Assembly: GCA_011947345.1 (NCBI GenBank)
Contig: JAAVTG010000310.1
Coordinates: forward strand, 1 to 41,187
DNA from: Phytophthora quininea
Lineage: Eukaryota; Oomycota; Peronosporomycetes; Peronosporales; Peronosporaceae
Direction of reading: 5' to 3'
DNA length: 41,187 bases
A program made the position numbers and the translations under genes. Position 1 is the stretch's first letter. Each line of letters opens with the position of its first letter. Below, in pieces: positions 9,167-17,706 of this stretch. The notes beneath the pieces were generated by a model. That model searched no databases. It saw only the letters and a program-made list of their open reading frames with translations, and was not told where the DNA came from.

Positions 9167-9576
9167 ATCTTCCTGAAAGCCTCTTCTCTAAAGATGATGA
9201 CGACAAATACGAATGACCCTGATCTTGGGTGCTTGATATCAACAATTGCTGACACTAATACAGCAGTATTTTGGTTTCGGAGCGCTTCGACTTTCATTGC
9301 TCCCTCCCTCTTGTCAATAAGTTTTCAGTGCGAACTTGCTTTCTCAGGGCGAAGAGAGTGAATCCGGCCGTGCCAGACGTATCACGGTGAACCTTGAAGG
9401 CAAACTTGCTATCGAAGGGACATGAAAAACATGACAAGGTCACACTGAAGTTTGTCCTCGTCGTGGCTCTCGCAGAGGGATACATGTACTTCATCAGCCC
9501 GTTTGTTTGTCTATCCACTTTAGCCTTCCCATCAGCGGCTCCATCGTGGAGATCTATTCAGCCTCGGACTGCTTTC

Positions 9577-9594
9577 CTCATTCCGCAATTTGCC
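9577..9594 (+). promoter_or_regulatory. Initiator/FPR-like core promoter
   Basis: CTCATTCCGCAATTTGCC, about 30 bp before the ATG at 9623. Confidence 0.8.
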
Positions 9595-9622
9595 CAGCCA
9601 AACGCAACACTCCCTCATTAAG

Positions 9623-9994
9623 ATGAACTACACCGCTCTACTTGCAGCCACCGCCGCCCTCTTGGGCTCTGCCTCTGCTACGACCTGCACCAGCTCGCAG
9701 CAAACGACTGCCTACAAGGCGCTCGTGAGCATTCTCTCGGACTCGTCCTTCAACCAGTGCTCGACGGACTCGGGCTACTCCATGCTGACGGCTACCTCGC
9801 TGCCCACAACAGAGCAGTACCAGGCCATGTGCTCGTCCACCGCCTGCCACACGATGATCGAGAAGATCCAAGAGCTGGACCCTCCGGACTGCGACCTGAC
9901 GGTGCCCACGAGCGGCTTGGTTCTCAACGTGTACGAGTACGCCAACGACTTTGAGTCCAAGTGCGCGTCCCTTTCCTCGTCTTCGTCCGCTTAA
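9623..9994 (+). CDS. Elicitin with Lys13 (basic-class hallmark), 123 aa
   Basis: The start at 9623 ([19 protein letters not shown], then TTC) gives a normal signal peptide; the in-frame start at 9590 lies inside the promoter block. All six cysteines and the pocket tyrosines are present. Mature residue 13 is lysine (AYKALVSIL), the position whose lysine distinguishes basic beta-elicitins, which are known to be stronger necrosis inducers, from Val13 acidic forms. The rest of the domain is rather acidic ([22 protein letters not shown]), so the net charge would not be strongly basic. A short Ser tail follows position 98. Confidence 0.92.
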   Translation: MNYTALLAATAALLGSASATTCTSSQQTTAYKALVSILSDSSFNQCSTDSGYSMLTATSLPTTEQYQAMCSSTACHTMIEKIQELDPPDCDLTVPTSGLVLNVYEYANDFESKCASLSSSSSA

Positions 9995-10196
9995 ACCGAG
10001 TGATGCCAAGTAGCTCTTCAAAAGAAATGAAATTTAATTCATTCATGGTATCACCATTATCTTCTGTTGGTCGTTTTACTATCAAGAATTGTTGACAACA
10101 ACTTAGTGCTCAGGAAAGGAGAACAAGTGTTCGTGTTACAGCAGCTCCAGCGAAGTTATATAGGCCAGTTGATGAGCGCTAGTGCGAGGTGGTCAT

Positions 10197-10726
10197 TTAG
10201 CAAGCGCCACCGGGAACCGCAGGCTCCGTGGTAGCTGGAGTTGTTGTAGCGGGAGCCGTTGTAGAAGGAGTCGTCGTAACCGGAGTCGTCGTGGCGGGTT
10301 CCGTTGTAGCCGGAGTCGTCGTGGCGGGCTCCGTCGTAGCGGGAGTGGGCGCCTCAGTGGGAGCAGTTGTGGTCAACGAGTCGCACTTGGTCTCGAAAGT
10401 ACTGGCGAGCTGGTAGACGTTCATGACGGCGCCGCTGGTGGGGATGGTCAGGTCGCAGTCCGGGGATTGGTGGCGAGTACTGACACGATCAGGTCGTGGC
10501 AAGCGTCCACAGCGCACATGGAGATGTACTGGGAGTCCGTAGGTAGGGCGGTGGCGTACAGCATGTTGTAACCCGAGTCGGACGCGCAGCTCGAGAGATC
10601 GGTGCCCGTGAGAAGGCCGATCATGCCCAGGTAAGCCGACTGCTGCTCGGCTGCAGAGCAGGCAGAAGCATCCACAGAGCTGATCGTGGCGGCGACAGCA
10701 GCAGCGACGGTGAAGTACGACTTCAT
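10197..10726 (-). pseudogene. Tailed elicitin-like gene with a one-base frame break
   Basis: The ATG at 10726 opens a signal peptide (MKSYFTVAAAVAATISSVDA) and an elicitin-like domain up to NP before the fifth cysteine. The frame breaks there in a CCCC run near 10470, and the next frame continues DCDLTIPTSGAVMNVYQLAS to a Thr/Pro/Glu-rich tail. The tail is built of repeats such as ATTEPATTTPATTEPA and ends GGAC before the stop at 10197. The closest relative in the window is 32636-33154, which is intact. A single missing C is the only defect, so this may be a sequencing error in a working gene. The sub-family differs from canonical elicitins by SGYNMLYAT and GAVMNVY. Confidence 0.8.
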
Positions 10727-10764
10727 GGTGCGAGAGAAGTTTGTTCAAGTGATCCGAGTTGGGG

Positions 10765-10783
10765 TGAGCAAATTGGGGAATGC
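10765..10783 (-). promoter_or_regulatory. Initiator-like core promoter
   Basis: On the minus strand GCATTCCCCAATTTGCTCA, about 40 bp before the ATG at 10726. Confidence 0.75.
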
Positions 10784-11813
10784 ATGAAAGGGAGACGGCG
10801 GATCATGTTGCGCTGGCCCTGGTACTAGTTGCCGTTCGAGCAGACTCTTTTACGGACAGTGAGCGAGGTTGCACTCGCTGGCCACCCGTCGCGGTCCTCA
10901 TGTAGGCTAATCAAACTGGCCCGGAGCAATGTCGATCGAGGGCAAGCTCTCTGACAACGAGCAGAGGGAGGGGCTTGGCTTCACGTGGTACACTCGATCC
11001 ATGATACCATAGAGTACCGGTATTAGAGAGCTCTGGCGAGTTGGAGCATGCTGCTGGCATTCTCAACCGAGCCGATATCGTTCGCTCTTCATCGATGCAG
11101 CGGCCAATTCGGCTGCCGTTGCTTGCCTGAAAAACTCAACAACTCCCCGGTCACCGCTTACTGCACCAAAACTGCGCGCTCATTGTTAACAACGCCAATG
11201 CTCCTGCCTTAGGGAGCGAACACCTGGTGAATCTGCAACTTGCAACGCCAGGCATGACGATATTGGATGGCGCCTGCCTCGTTACTTTCGCTCTTGTCTT
11301 TTGCGAGATCCCTTCGCCTCGTTTCTGCGAGGAAACTGCATTTCGTGTCGACGAAGGGTATCCGCACTGCGTGACGGCAGTGGAAGCGATGCATCCGTCG
11401 CAGGCCCGATGAAACGTGGCGTGACCAACCACGGCAGGAGGGAGGAACCCAATCGCTGTTGTAGCAAAGAGAAAGGAGCTGGACGCCTCAGCCTGAAATC
11501 CCAAAGCCGTCGCTTGAGCTGAGTCTCTATCGCCGGTATTGTTAGTCGCTGTCTCCATCGACCACGGACACCAGCGACGAAGGCGACTGCCGAGCTATCT
11601 CAGGATTCATAGCTCTCGCCCTATCTTGACCATGCGCTACCTTCGTTTGTTGCGCTGTGTCCTGTGCGAATGGGCTCCTTTATGGGGCGATCGTCGCTGT
11701 AGAACACCACAATAATGACGCCGCTAGCCCTCGAGCAGCAAAGAGAGACCGGGAGCCAACTTCAGTTTGGACAGGGCGAACATCGCCGCCGTCCAAGCAA
11801 ACATGCTGCAAGC
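10784..11813. other. Divergent intergenic region between elicitins
   Basis: Holds the upstream promoters of the minus-strand gene at 10726 and the plus-strand gene at 11867. The longest frame (11151-11558, minus) has no recognisable domain and no promoter block, and I do not call it. Confidence 0.55.
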
Positions 11814-11831
11814 GCTCATTCTGCTTTTAGC
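11814..11831 (+). promoter_or_regulatory. Initiator-like core promoter
   Basis: GCTCATTCTGCTTTTAGC fits the first half of the oomycete Inr/FPR pattern well and the second half less well; about 36 bp before the ATG at 11867. Confidence 0.65.
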
Positions 11832-11866
11832 TCTACTCCCCACAGCCAACCCAGCAACCAGGTACC

Positions 11867-12418
11867 ATGAACGCCAAGACCGCCCTCGCCATCGCCGCCG
11901 CCGCCTTCGTTGGCTCAGCCGCAGCCTCCTCCAGCTCTTCCGATGCCTGCTCGTCGTCGCAGCAGACGTCCGCCTACACCACGCTCGCCAGCCTGCTGAC
12001 CCTCGACTCGTTCCAGGGCTGCGTTGACGACTCCGGCTACAGCCTGCTGTACTCGACCTCGCTGCCCACCGACTCCGAGTACTCGTTGATGTGCGCGTCC
12101 ACCAACTGCCAGTCGCTCATCGAGTCCATCATCTCGCTGAGCCCGCCGGACTGCACGCTGACGGTTCCCACGAGCGGCCTGGAGGTGAACGTGTATGAGC
12201 TGGCGAACGGTTTCTCGAGCGTGTGCTCGTCGCTGTCGAGCGACTCGTCCTCGAGCACCACCACCACCACGACTTCGAGTGCTGCTACTACTACTACCAC
12301 CACCACGACGGCGCCTACTGCCACGACGGCTACCACGACGACGTCGAGCGCTGCCACGGAAGCTGCCAACACGACGACGACCACCACCACCACTACCACG
12401 ACTGCTACCGCTTGCTAA
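11867..12418 (+). CDS. Tailed elicitin (183 aa), Thr-rich C-terminus
   Basis: The signal peptide ([20 protein letters not shown]) is followed by an elicitin domain with six cysteines (DAC, QGC, LMC, TNC, PDC, SVC). A tail of about 60 residues follows, made almost wholly of Thr, Ala and Ser, probably O-glycosylated and tethered in or near the cell wall as in other tailed elicitins. It ends ATAC, so the protein has a seventh cysteine at its very end. The domain region is nearly identical in bases to 13482, 14816 and 19196, but the tail is different, with the switch just after the SSDSSSS stretch. This is a mosaic pattern of gene conversion or tail swapping. Confidence 0.93.
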   Translation: MNAKTALAIAAAAFVGSAAASSSSSDACSSSQQTSAYTTLASLLTLDSFQGCVDDSGYSLLYSTSLPTDSEYSLMCASTNCQSLIESIISLSPPDCTLTVPTSGLEVNVYELANGFSSVCSSLSSDSSSSTTTTTTSSAATTTTTTTTAPTATTATTTTSSAATEAANTTTTTTTTTTTATAC

Positions 12419-12785
12419 GTGTTGACATCGGAACCATTTTCCTGGCATTTTTCAGTAAAGGAAAATACGGTAATACATGCCTTTCTTTTCTTTATCAACT
12501 TAGTTTTAGACACGAACTGTCCTAGCAACGAGGTTGTGTACGGCGTGGTCATTGATCTTTTAACTGTTGCTGTTGTGCTCTCAATAGTGTTATTCCTATC
12601 CCAATCGGTAGCGTCGCGAGATATTGTGTTTTCATCGTGGTTTGTGTAAGATTCTGAGCTGTATGTGTGCTAGGTGGTTGAAGATCATCTATTCTCTTTT
12701 ATTGCTAACAAATAGACTCCTGAGATCGCTAGAGGCTGTGCCTTATACTCTTTGGTATGCCTTATTGTTGAAACATCCTTTCTCT

Positions 12786-13266
12786 GTGAGCGCTTGTGGT
12801 GCTGTAACTTCATATACACGTGAGAGGTCACCAATTCTCCCATGCGGTGGTGTTAGATACTTCATGTACACGCGGAGGGTTCACCAGGCCCTACGCGCGT
12901 CGGTGGAGGAGCCGTAGGGATATCTTGAGAACTCGACGGGGCCACCAGGTCCGCCGTGCCTTTGGTGTTGGAGCTGAAACGCCAGAGGGGTCACCAAATC
13001 CTCCTCGCCTTCGTGGGAAATCTTCGAGCGCATGGGGTCACCGGTCCCATGCGCTTTGGTGCTTGTCCTGAGGGTTGACGGGTCTCGCCAGGTCCGTCGC
13101 GCCTTTGGTAGGGGAAATCTTTGATACACGAGAGGGCTACCGGTCCTCTTGAGCGCTGGCGGTTCTTGATCTTGAACGCGAAGGGTCCGACGAGTCCAGC
13201 GCGCCTTGGTGGTTATACTTTGAACACACCGGAGTTACCAAGCCCCTGCATGCTGCGGTGAGGGAT
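12786..13266. repeat. Array of about nine degenerate ~50-bp hairpin repeats
   Basis: Units recur every 45-60 bp with a common core GGGTCACCAGGTCC, then GCGCCTTTGGTG. In each unit the bases on the two sides of the TCACCAGG loop pair, although the stem sequence differs. The clearest is 13027-13055: AGCGCATGGG, a 9-nt loop, CCCATGCGCT, ten perfect pairs. In another unit near 12870, CGCGGAGGG pairs with CCCTACGCG (8 of 9). The core CACCA can also pair with the following TGGTG. No long open frame is kept through the array on either strand. It lies between two elicitin genes; the function is unknown. Confidence 0.75.
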
Positions 13267-13429
13267 TGAGTTCTTCTGGACTATCGCCCAGCACGTCACC
13301 GCTTCGTACGAGACGCCAGGGCTTTAGGTGTGCTAGTGATAAACATGTTTTCGATAACCGCACAAACACCCAACTCCAGTATAGTTGTCAACTAAGTTTT
13401 TCATTTACATTGGACCGATGTTAAAAGAG

Positions 13430-13455
13430 CTACCAGCATTGCTATGAGCTGGTAG
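13430..13455 (-). terminator. 3'-UTR hairpin after the minus-strand elicitin
   Basis: CTACCAGC and GCTGGTAG form an 8-bp stem around a 10-nt loop, about 27 bp after the stop at 13482, followed by a T-rich stretch in the transcript direction. The same hairpin occurs at 15451-15476. It is a possible RNA 3'-end or stability element rather than a proven terminator. Confidence 0.45.
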
Positions 13456-13481
13456 GGTATCTCCGATGCAGTGGTGTCAGC

Positions 13482-14093
13482 TCAGCACGCCGTGGCCGTG
13501 GTGGTGGTGGTGGTGGAGTCCGCGCTGGAGGTCGTGGCAGTCTCCGTCGAGTTCGACGTGGTGGTGGTGGTGGCATCGCTCGTCGTGGAGGCGGCCGTCG
13601 AGGTGGTAGCAGACGTCGCGGTGGTGGTGGCCGTGGCCGTCGTCGTCGAGGTCGAGTCCGACGTGGTGCTGGCTGCGGTTGACGTGGTCGAGGTGGTGGT
13701 GGTGCTCGAGGACGAGTCGCTCGACAGCGACGAGCACACGCTCGAGAAACCGTTCGCCAGCTCATACACGTTCACCTCCAGGCCGCTCGTGGGAACCGTC
13801 AGCGTGCAGTCCGGCGGGCTCAGCGAGATGATGGACTCGATGAGCGACTGGCAGTTGGTGGACGCGCACATCAACGAGTACTCGGAGTCGGTGGGCAGCG
13901 AGGTCGAGTACGGCAGGCTGTAGCCGGAGTCGTCAACGCAGCCCTGGAACGAGTCGAGGGTCAGCAGGCTGGCGAGCGTGGTGTAGGCGGACGTCTGCTG
14001 CGACGACGAGCAGGCATCGGAAGAGCTGGAGGAGGCTGCGGCTGAGCCAACGAAGGCGGCGGCGGCGATGGCGAGGACGGTCTTGGCGTTCAT
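13482..14093 (-). CDS. Tailed elicitin (203 aa), inverted copy
   Basis: The ATG at 14093 ([20 protein letters not shown]) starts a signal peptide, then the six-cysteine elicitin domain and a tail of about 85 Thr/Ser/Ala residues ending ATAC. Compared with 14816-15424 it differs by one substitution in the domain (SLPYSTS against SLLYSTS) and by one ACC codon in the tail. An upstream in-frame extension to 14180 reaches into the promoter block and is not used. It reads head-to-head with the gene at 14816. Confidence 0.94.
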   Translation of the reverse strand: MNAKTVLAIAAAAFVGSAAASSSSSDACSSSQQTSAYTTLASLLTLDSFQGCVDDSGYSLPYSTSLPTDSEYSLMCASTNCQSLIESIISLSPPDCTLTVPTSGLEVNVYELANGFSSVCSSLSSDSSSSTTTTSTTSTAASTTSDSTSTTTATATTTATSATTSTAASTTSDATTTTTSNSTETATTSSADSTTTTTTATAC

Positions 14094-14146
14094 GGTACTT
14101 GGTGGGTGGAGACTGGCGTAGTCCGCTGGGGCTGGTTGTGCTTGTG

Positions 14147-14164
14147 AGAGCGAATTTGGGAATG
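14147..14164 (-). promoter_or_regulatory. Initiator-like core promoter
   Basis: On the minus strand CCATTCCCAAATTCGCTC, about 54-71 bp before the ATG; the duplicated block of 14742-14761. Confidence 0.65.
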
Positions 14165-14166
14165 GC

Positions 14167-14739
14167 GTTGTTGGTCTCATGCCCGGGGTCGGTCACTTCT
14201 TGGCGGACTCGAGCGTCGGAAGGGCAGCGCACACTTTTGACATCGGCAGCAACACCAACGGGAGTGACTACTGTGGGAGGCGGAGCTGGGAACGATAGGG
14301 CAAGCATAGCTGTATCCTGGTACGGAGCGCAGTCGGCACGAATTGTGCATGACCCTCTGGAGCTGTTGGAGCGGTGTCTCAAGGAGAAGCTAATCGATAT
14401 TACCGCTTGGAACTCACCTGTGGTGGTCATTGTCACCAGCTTAAACTCGATTGAGCTTTTATCGATGAGCTGGGCAAGAGTTGTAGACTTCCGATTCTCC
14501 AAATTAACCTTTTCATCACGGCTAGCCCTGCTAGCCGGAGCATTGGTTCCAATAGCACTTCAGATACCAAGTTGAGGCCTCTCTCCTGTCAATGTGTCAC
14601 GCGGCAGTCAAAGAGGATTATGATCAGACACTGCGGAGCGCTGCCGCACCTATCTCTGACAACTAGATCAGTTTGAATGACCCCGCGAAAGAGATAGATA
14701 TCATTACAAACTTTTCGTCCATAACCAACGTGGCAATCA
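14167..14739. other. Divergent promoter region between twin elicitins
   Basis: About 570 bp of unique DNA between the two duplicated units. Frames here (14099-14575) run antisense to the promoter and have no recognisable features. Confidence 0.5.
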
Positions 14740-14741
14740 AT

Positions 14742-14761
14742 GCCCATTCCCAAATTCACTC
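14742..14761 (+). promoter_or_regulatory. Initiator-like core promoter
   Basis: GCCCATTCCCAAATTCACTC, a variant of the oomycete Inr/FPR pattern, 55-74 bp before the ATG at 14816. Confidence 0.65.
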
Positions 14762-14815
14762 TCACAAGCACAACCAGCCCCAGCGGACTACGCCAGTCTC
14801 CACCCACCAAGTACC

Positions 14816-15424
14816 ATGAACGCCAAGACCGTCCTCGCCATCGCCGCCGCCGCCTTCGTTGGCTCAGCCGCAGCCTCCTCCAGCTCTTCCGATGCCTGCT
14901 CGTCGTCGCAGCAGACGTCCGCCTACACCACGCTCGCCAGCCTGCTGACCCTCGACTCGTTCCAGGGCTGCGTTGACGACTCCGGCTACAGCCTGCTGTA
15001 CTCGACCTCGCTGCCCACCGACTCCGAGTACTCGTTGATGTGCGCGTCCACCAACTGCCAGTCGCTCATCGAGTCCATCATCTCGCTGAGCCCGCCGGAC
15101 TGCACGCTGACGGTTCCCACGAGCGGCCTGGAGGTGAACGTGTATGAGCTGGCGAACGGTTTCTCGAGCGTGTGCTCGTCGCTGTCGAGCGACTCGTCCT
15201 CGAGCACCACCACCACCTCGACCACGTCAACCGCAGCCAGCACCACGTCGGACTCGACCTCGACGACGACGGCCACGGCCACCACCACCGCGACGTCTGC
15301 TACCACCTCGACGGCCGCCTCCACGACGAGCGATGCCACCACCACCACGTCGAACTCGACGGAGACTGCCACGACCTCCAGCGCGGACTCCACCACCACC
15401 ACCACCACGGCCACGGCGTGCTGA
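14816..15424 (+). CDS. Tailed elicitin (202 aa)
   Basis: Signal peptide, elicitin domain with six cysteines, then a Thr/Ser/Ala tail with runs such as [19 protein letters not shown], ending ATAC with a seventh cysteine. Near-identical to 13482-14093 and 19196-19810; the three differ mainly in the number of ACC codons in the tail. The tail is likely O-glycosylated. It is followed at 15587 by an unknown gene on the same strand; an elicitin beside a copy of that gene recurs in mirror image at 17707-19810. Confidence 0.94.
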   Translation: MNAKTVLAIAAAAFVGSAAASSSSSDACSSSQQTSAYTTLASLLTLDSFQGCVDDSGYSLLYSTSLPTDSEYSLMCASTNCQSLIESIISLSPPDCTLTVPTSGLEVNVYELANGFSSVCSSLSSDSSSSTTTTSTTSTAASTTSDSTSTTTATATTTATSATTSTAASTTSDATTTTSNSTETATTSSADSTTTTTTATAC

Positions 15425-15450
15425 GCTGACACCACTGCATCGGAGATACC

Positions 15451-15476
15451 CTACCAGCTCATAGCAATGCTGGTAG
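15451..15476 (+). terminator. 3'-UTR hairpin after the plus-strand elicitin
   Basis: CTACCAGC and GCTGGTAG pair around a 10-nt loop, followed by CTCTTTTAAT, 27 bp after the stop codon. Same element as at 13430-13455. Confidence 0.45.
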
Positions 15477-15586
15477 CTCTTTTAATATCGGCCCAATGCA
15501 TAAAAACTTTGACAACCATCTGCTTCAAGTTTGGCCATACAAAATCAAAGACCCCTTCCCATTCGAAAATCCCAACTCAGCCCGCG

Positions 15587-16861
15587 ATGTTGCTGCCGAG
15601 GCTGCTGCGCTTCTGCGACTTCCTAGAGAACCGCGTGCGCACGTCCAACCTGCTGCTGCTGCGCCGCATCCTGCGGGAGTTCAGTGCCGGCCACGAGCAC
15701 ACGCTGGCGGAGTTCATGCGGCTGGGGGCGAGCGTCGTGGCCGTTCTGCCTGTGGAGCTCAAGAGCCAACGCCGGCGACACAAAGCGGCCCGTTTGTTGG
15801 CACTGACAGCCAATGAGAACTCCTCCGAGAGCGAGCCGAGCAAGCCCTGCGTGTTTCGGTTCCTGCTGGCTCGAGTGGCCACCAAGAACATCCTGTGGAT
15901 GCGAGACATGTTCCAGGACTTTTGCCGCGGAGAGGACAAACTGCTGCAGGAGTTCCTCCGTCGCGGGGACGAGAGTATCAGCGTGGTTCCGGTAGATATT
16001 AGGGCTCTGGGGATGATGCCACTGCCGCCACCCCCGTTGGTCCAGCAGTCGTCCACTGAGGAGTCGACCACCATGCTGGCGTTGACTGCCACTCCTCCAG
16101 AGAAAAAGAGACCAAGAAGTCAGCCGACTCAAGACCAAGAGAATGCTGTGGGTACCAGCAACGCCACCTCGATCAAGAAAGCTCGCACCACCACGACGAA
16201 GAAGAAATCTGACAAGGACGAGTCTGCTCAGTCATTGACACCGGAGGAGGTCGCTGCCGCCGACGAAGATCTACGCAGGAGGATCATTGGTGCCTTGGCC
16301 CACATCGAGGCGCGGAAGCCGTGGCTGACTGCGTTCAGTCCAGAAGCCTTGCCCTGTCCGTTTTCGAGATCGGAGCACCCGGAACTTGCTGCTGCTTTGG
16401 ACAGCTTCTGGGAGGAACACAGCCACGCGGTCTGGGAGCGCCAGTTCTGGGCGCCGCTCTCGCGCAAACGCTGTCGCGACAGACACAACGAGCGGAGAAT
16501 ACGCCAAGCGAAGGCCCAGCAAGCGTTCGAGTCGACGGTGATGATCCCTGCGTACGAGCAGCTTGGAGCGGCGTTTTTCGTCGAGCTAGACGAGCTCCCC
16601 AGTCCCCACCGAGGCTGGTGGTACCTCAGCAACGTCGAGGACCTGTTCACGATGGCGCGGGGAAAAGGACTGCCCGCCTGTGTTCAATACATGGAGGCGC
16701 AGTCGTTCGAGAGATATCCCAAGTCTCCAGGTGGAGGACGTCGGTTCTTCTCCATGCGCAATGAGGACAGCAGCAGCATGTGGGCTTCGTCCAGTAGTAC
16801 CTTGGGGACTGCACTTCGCGAAATTCGAGACCTCAAGGCGAACAAGGTCCCTCGCGAGTAA
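15587..16861 (+). CDS. Uncharacterised protein with duplicated N-terminal module (424 aa)
   Basis: The ATG at 15587 opens a 424-codon frame; the in-frame upstream ATG-less extension covers the elicitin 3' UTR. Two related modules of about 50 residues stand at about 4-60 (LRFCDFLENRVRT, FSAGHEHTLAEFMRLGASV) and 85-140 (FRFLLARVATKNILWMRDMF, FCRGEDKLLQEFLRRGDESI). A basic linker rich in Lys/Thr follows, possibly nuclear-localising (KKARTTTTKKKSDKDE). The C-terminal half of about 180 residues holds AVWERQFWAPLS, RGWWYLSN and a Ser-rich end. There is no signal peptide or membrane segment. I do not recognise the family. A decayed paralogue lies in inverted orientation at 17707-18990. An initiator-like CCATTCGAAAATCCC lies about 25 bp before the ATG. 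Confidence 0.8.
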   Translation: MLLPRLLRFCDFLENRVRTSNLLLLRRILREFSAGHEHTLAEFMRLGASVVAVLPVELKSQRRRHKAARLLALTANENSSESEPSKPCVFRFLLARVATKNILWMRDMFQDFCRGEDKLLQEFLRRGDESISVVPVDIRALGMMPLPPPPLVQQSSTEESTTMLALTATPPEKKRPRSQPTQDQENAVGTSNATSIKKARTTTTKKKSDKDESAQSLTPEEVAAADEDLRRRIIGALAHIEARKPWLTAFSPEALPCPFSRSEHPELAAALDSFWEEHSHAVWERQFWAPLSRKRCRDRHNERRIRQAKAQQAFESTVMIPAYEQLGAAFFVELDELPSPHRGWWYLSNVEDLFTMARGKGLPACVQYMEAQSFERYPKSPGGGRRFFSMRNEDSSSMWASSSSTLGTALREIRDLKANKVPRE

Positions 16862-16941
16862 GCAGCTAGCTCAGCACTCTTTATGACATGAGTATCCTTG
16901 ACGTTGTTCACCTACTGCACAAGTCACACTGACGTCTCACA

Positions 16942-17440
16942 TTGCGCGGGGGCCACTTGGTCCTGTTCCGCGCTGTGTGCATCCGGGAACAGATGCAAAT
17001 AGTGCACGGCCACCAGGTCACCTCCACCTTCATGCACGAGTGTTTGCTGCAGGCCAAGGCGCTGGTGATCGGCCTCAAGACGGTGTACACCGGCCAGTCG
17101 TTATTCGGCTCCGCAGACGCTGCGGGTGTGCATCTGAACAAGGTCATCCGTGTCCACGGTGGACGCACCTAGCGATTCTGGAAGCTGCAGCATGTGGCTT
17201 GTTTGTCGTTACTGCTCGTGTGGGCGGTGTCCCGGAAGTTTTACCGCCGAATATGGTGCAGTTTGCTGAGGAAATTACCCTGGAGGAGCTCGCGAAGGCT
17301 GAGCTGGCAGCTGTGGCGCGACTCGCAGAAGTTAACCGCCAAGAGTTCGCCAAGAGTTCCACAATCGAGTGGCGAAAATGTACAACTGGGATGCTGTTGC
17401 GGAGCGGACAAAGACATATACGAAGACGTGTGAGCGCTCC
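16942..17440 (+). pseudogene. PIG-A (GPI GlcNAc-transferase subunit) relic
   Basis: Two or three fragments in different frames match the PIG-A glycosyltransferase, which starts GPI-anchor synthesis at the ER. The first (about 16960-17150) reads RAVCIREQMQIVHGHQVTST, then MHECLLQAKAL and SLFGSADA. The second (about 17165-17350) reads AILEAAACGLFVVTARVGGV then PEVLPPNMV. The last (about 17375-17420) reads MYNWDAVAERT. The long region between the first two parts in the family (acceptor and linker part) is missing, so it is a true relic. No promoter or start is visible. Confidence 0.8.
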
Positions 17441-17706
17441 CTGACACTTCACTACTCCACCGCCTTCAGCTCTACCAAGGAATTGACCCCGTCGCAGGAA
17501 TGTTGGCCTGCGTCATTGCTGCAGTGTTACACCTGTATGTTGTGTTTCTCGAGTGGTGGCAACCTCCTGGTGAAATTGAGCGAGCCCTGGATTGGCAGGC
17601 GCGAACTAACAAGAATGTTTCCTCTGAAAAGAGTGCTTCCTAAATAAAAGAAAATACTTACCACGGTGAACCAAGTTCCCCAAGCGCGCCACATCTTCTG
17701 GACGCC

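Larger units (their letters stand above)
13408..14166. repeat. Duplicated elicitin unit, inverted copy 1
   Basis: Matches 14740-15498 in reverse complement. The identity starts at the promoter initiator block and ends about 70 bp after the stop codon, past the 3' hairpin. Bases outside share little. Confidence 0.85.
14740..15498. repeat. Duplicated elicitin unit, inverted copy 2
   Basis: Partner of 13408-14166, covering initiator block, coding region and 3' hairpin. Confidence 0.85.

Noticed and set aside
5921..10726. Treating both disrupted elicitins as one kind of pseudogene
   Set aside because: The one at 5921-6183 has a structural junction, while the one at 10197-10726 has only a single missing base in a C run and may be functional.
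11151..11558. Minus-strand 135-codon frame
   Set aside because: No recognisable domain, unusual composition, and it lies within a divergent promoter region.
12037..12399. Long Val-rich frames antisense to elicitin tails (also at 13471-13923, 14986-15435, 19206-19640, 20510-21115, 30977-32047)
   Set aside because: They are shadows of ACC/ACG/TCG-rich Thr/Ser codons read backwards as GGT/CGT/CGA. They lack starts in good context and promoter blocks.
12820..13129. Protein-coding repeat gene over the hairpin array
   Set aside because: The plus and minus frames of about 82 codons cover only part of the array, and unit lengths are not multiples of three, so no frame is kept.
12786..13266. CRISPR-like array
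   Set aside because: Units are degenerate, have no unique spacers of fixed length, and the host is a eukaryote. The likeness lies in a loop and pairing stems, not in exact repeats.
12786..13266. tRNA T-arm or tRNA-derived element (GGTTC...CCC likeness)
   Set aside because: The loop is 9 nt rather than 7, no A box or cloverleaf partner is present, and stems vary in length.
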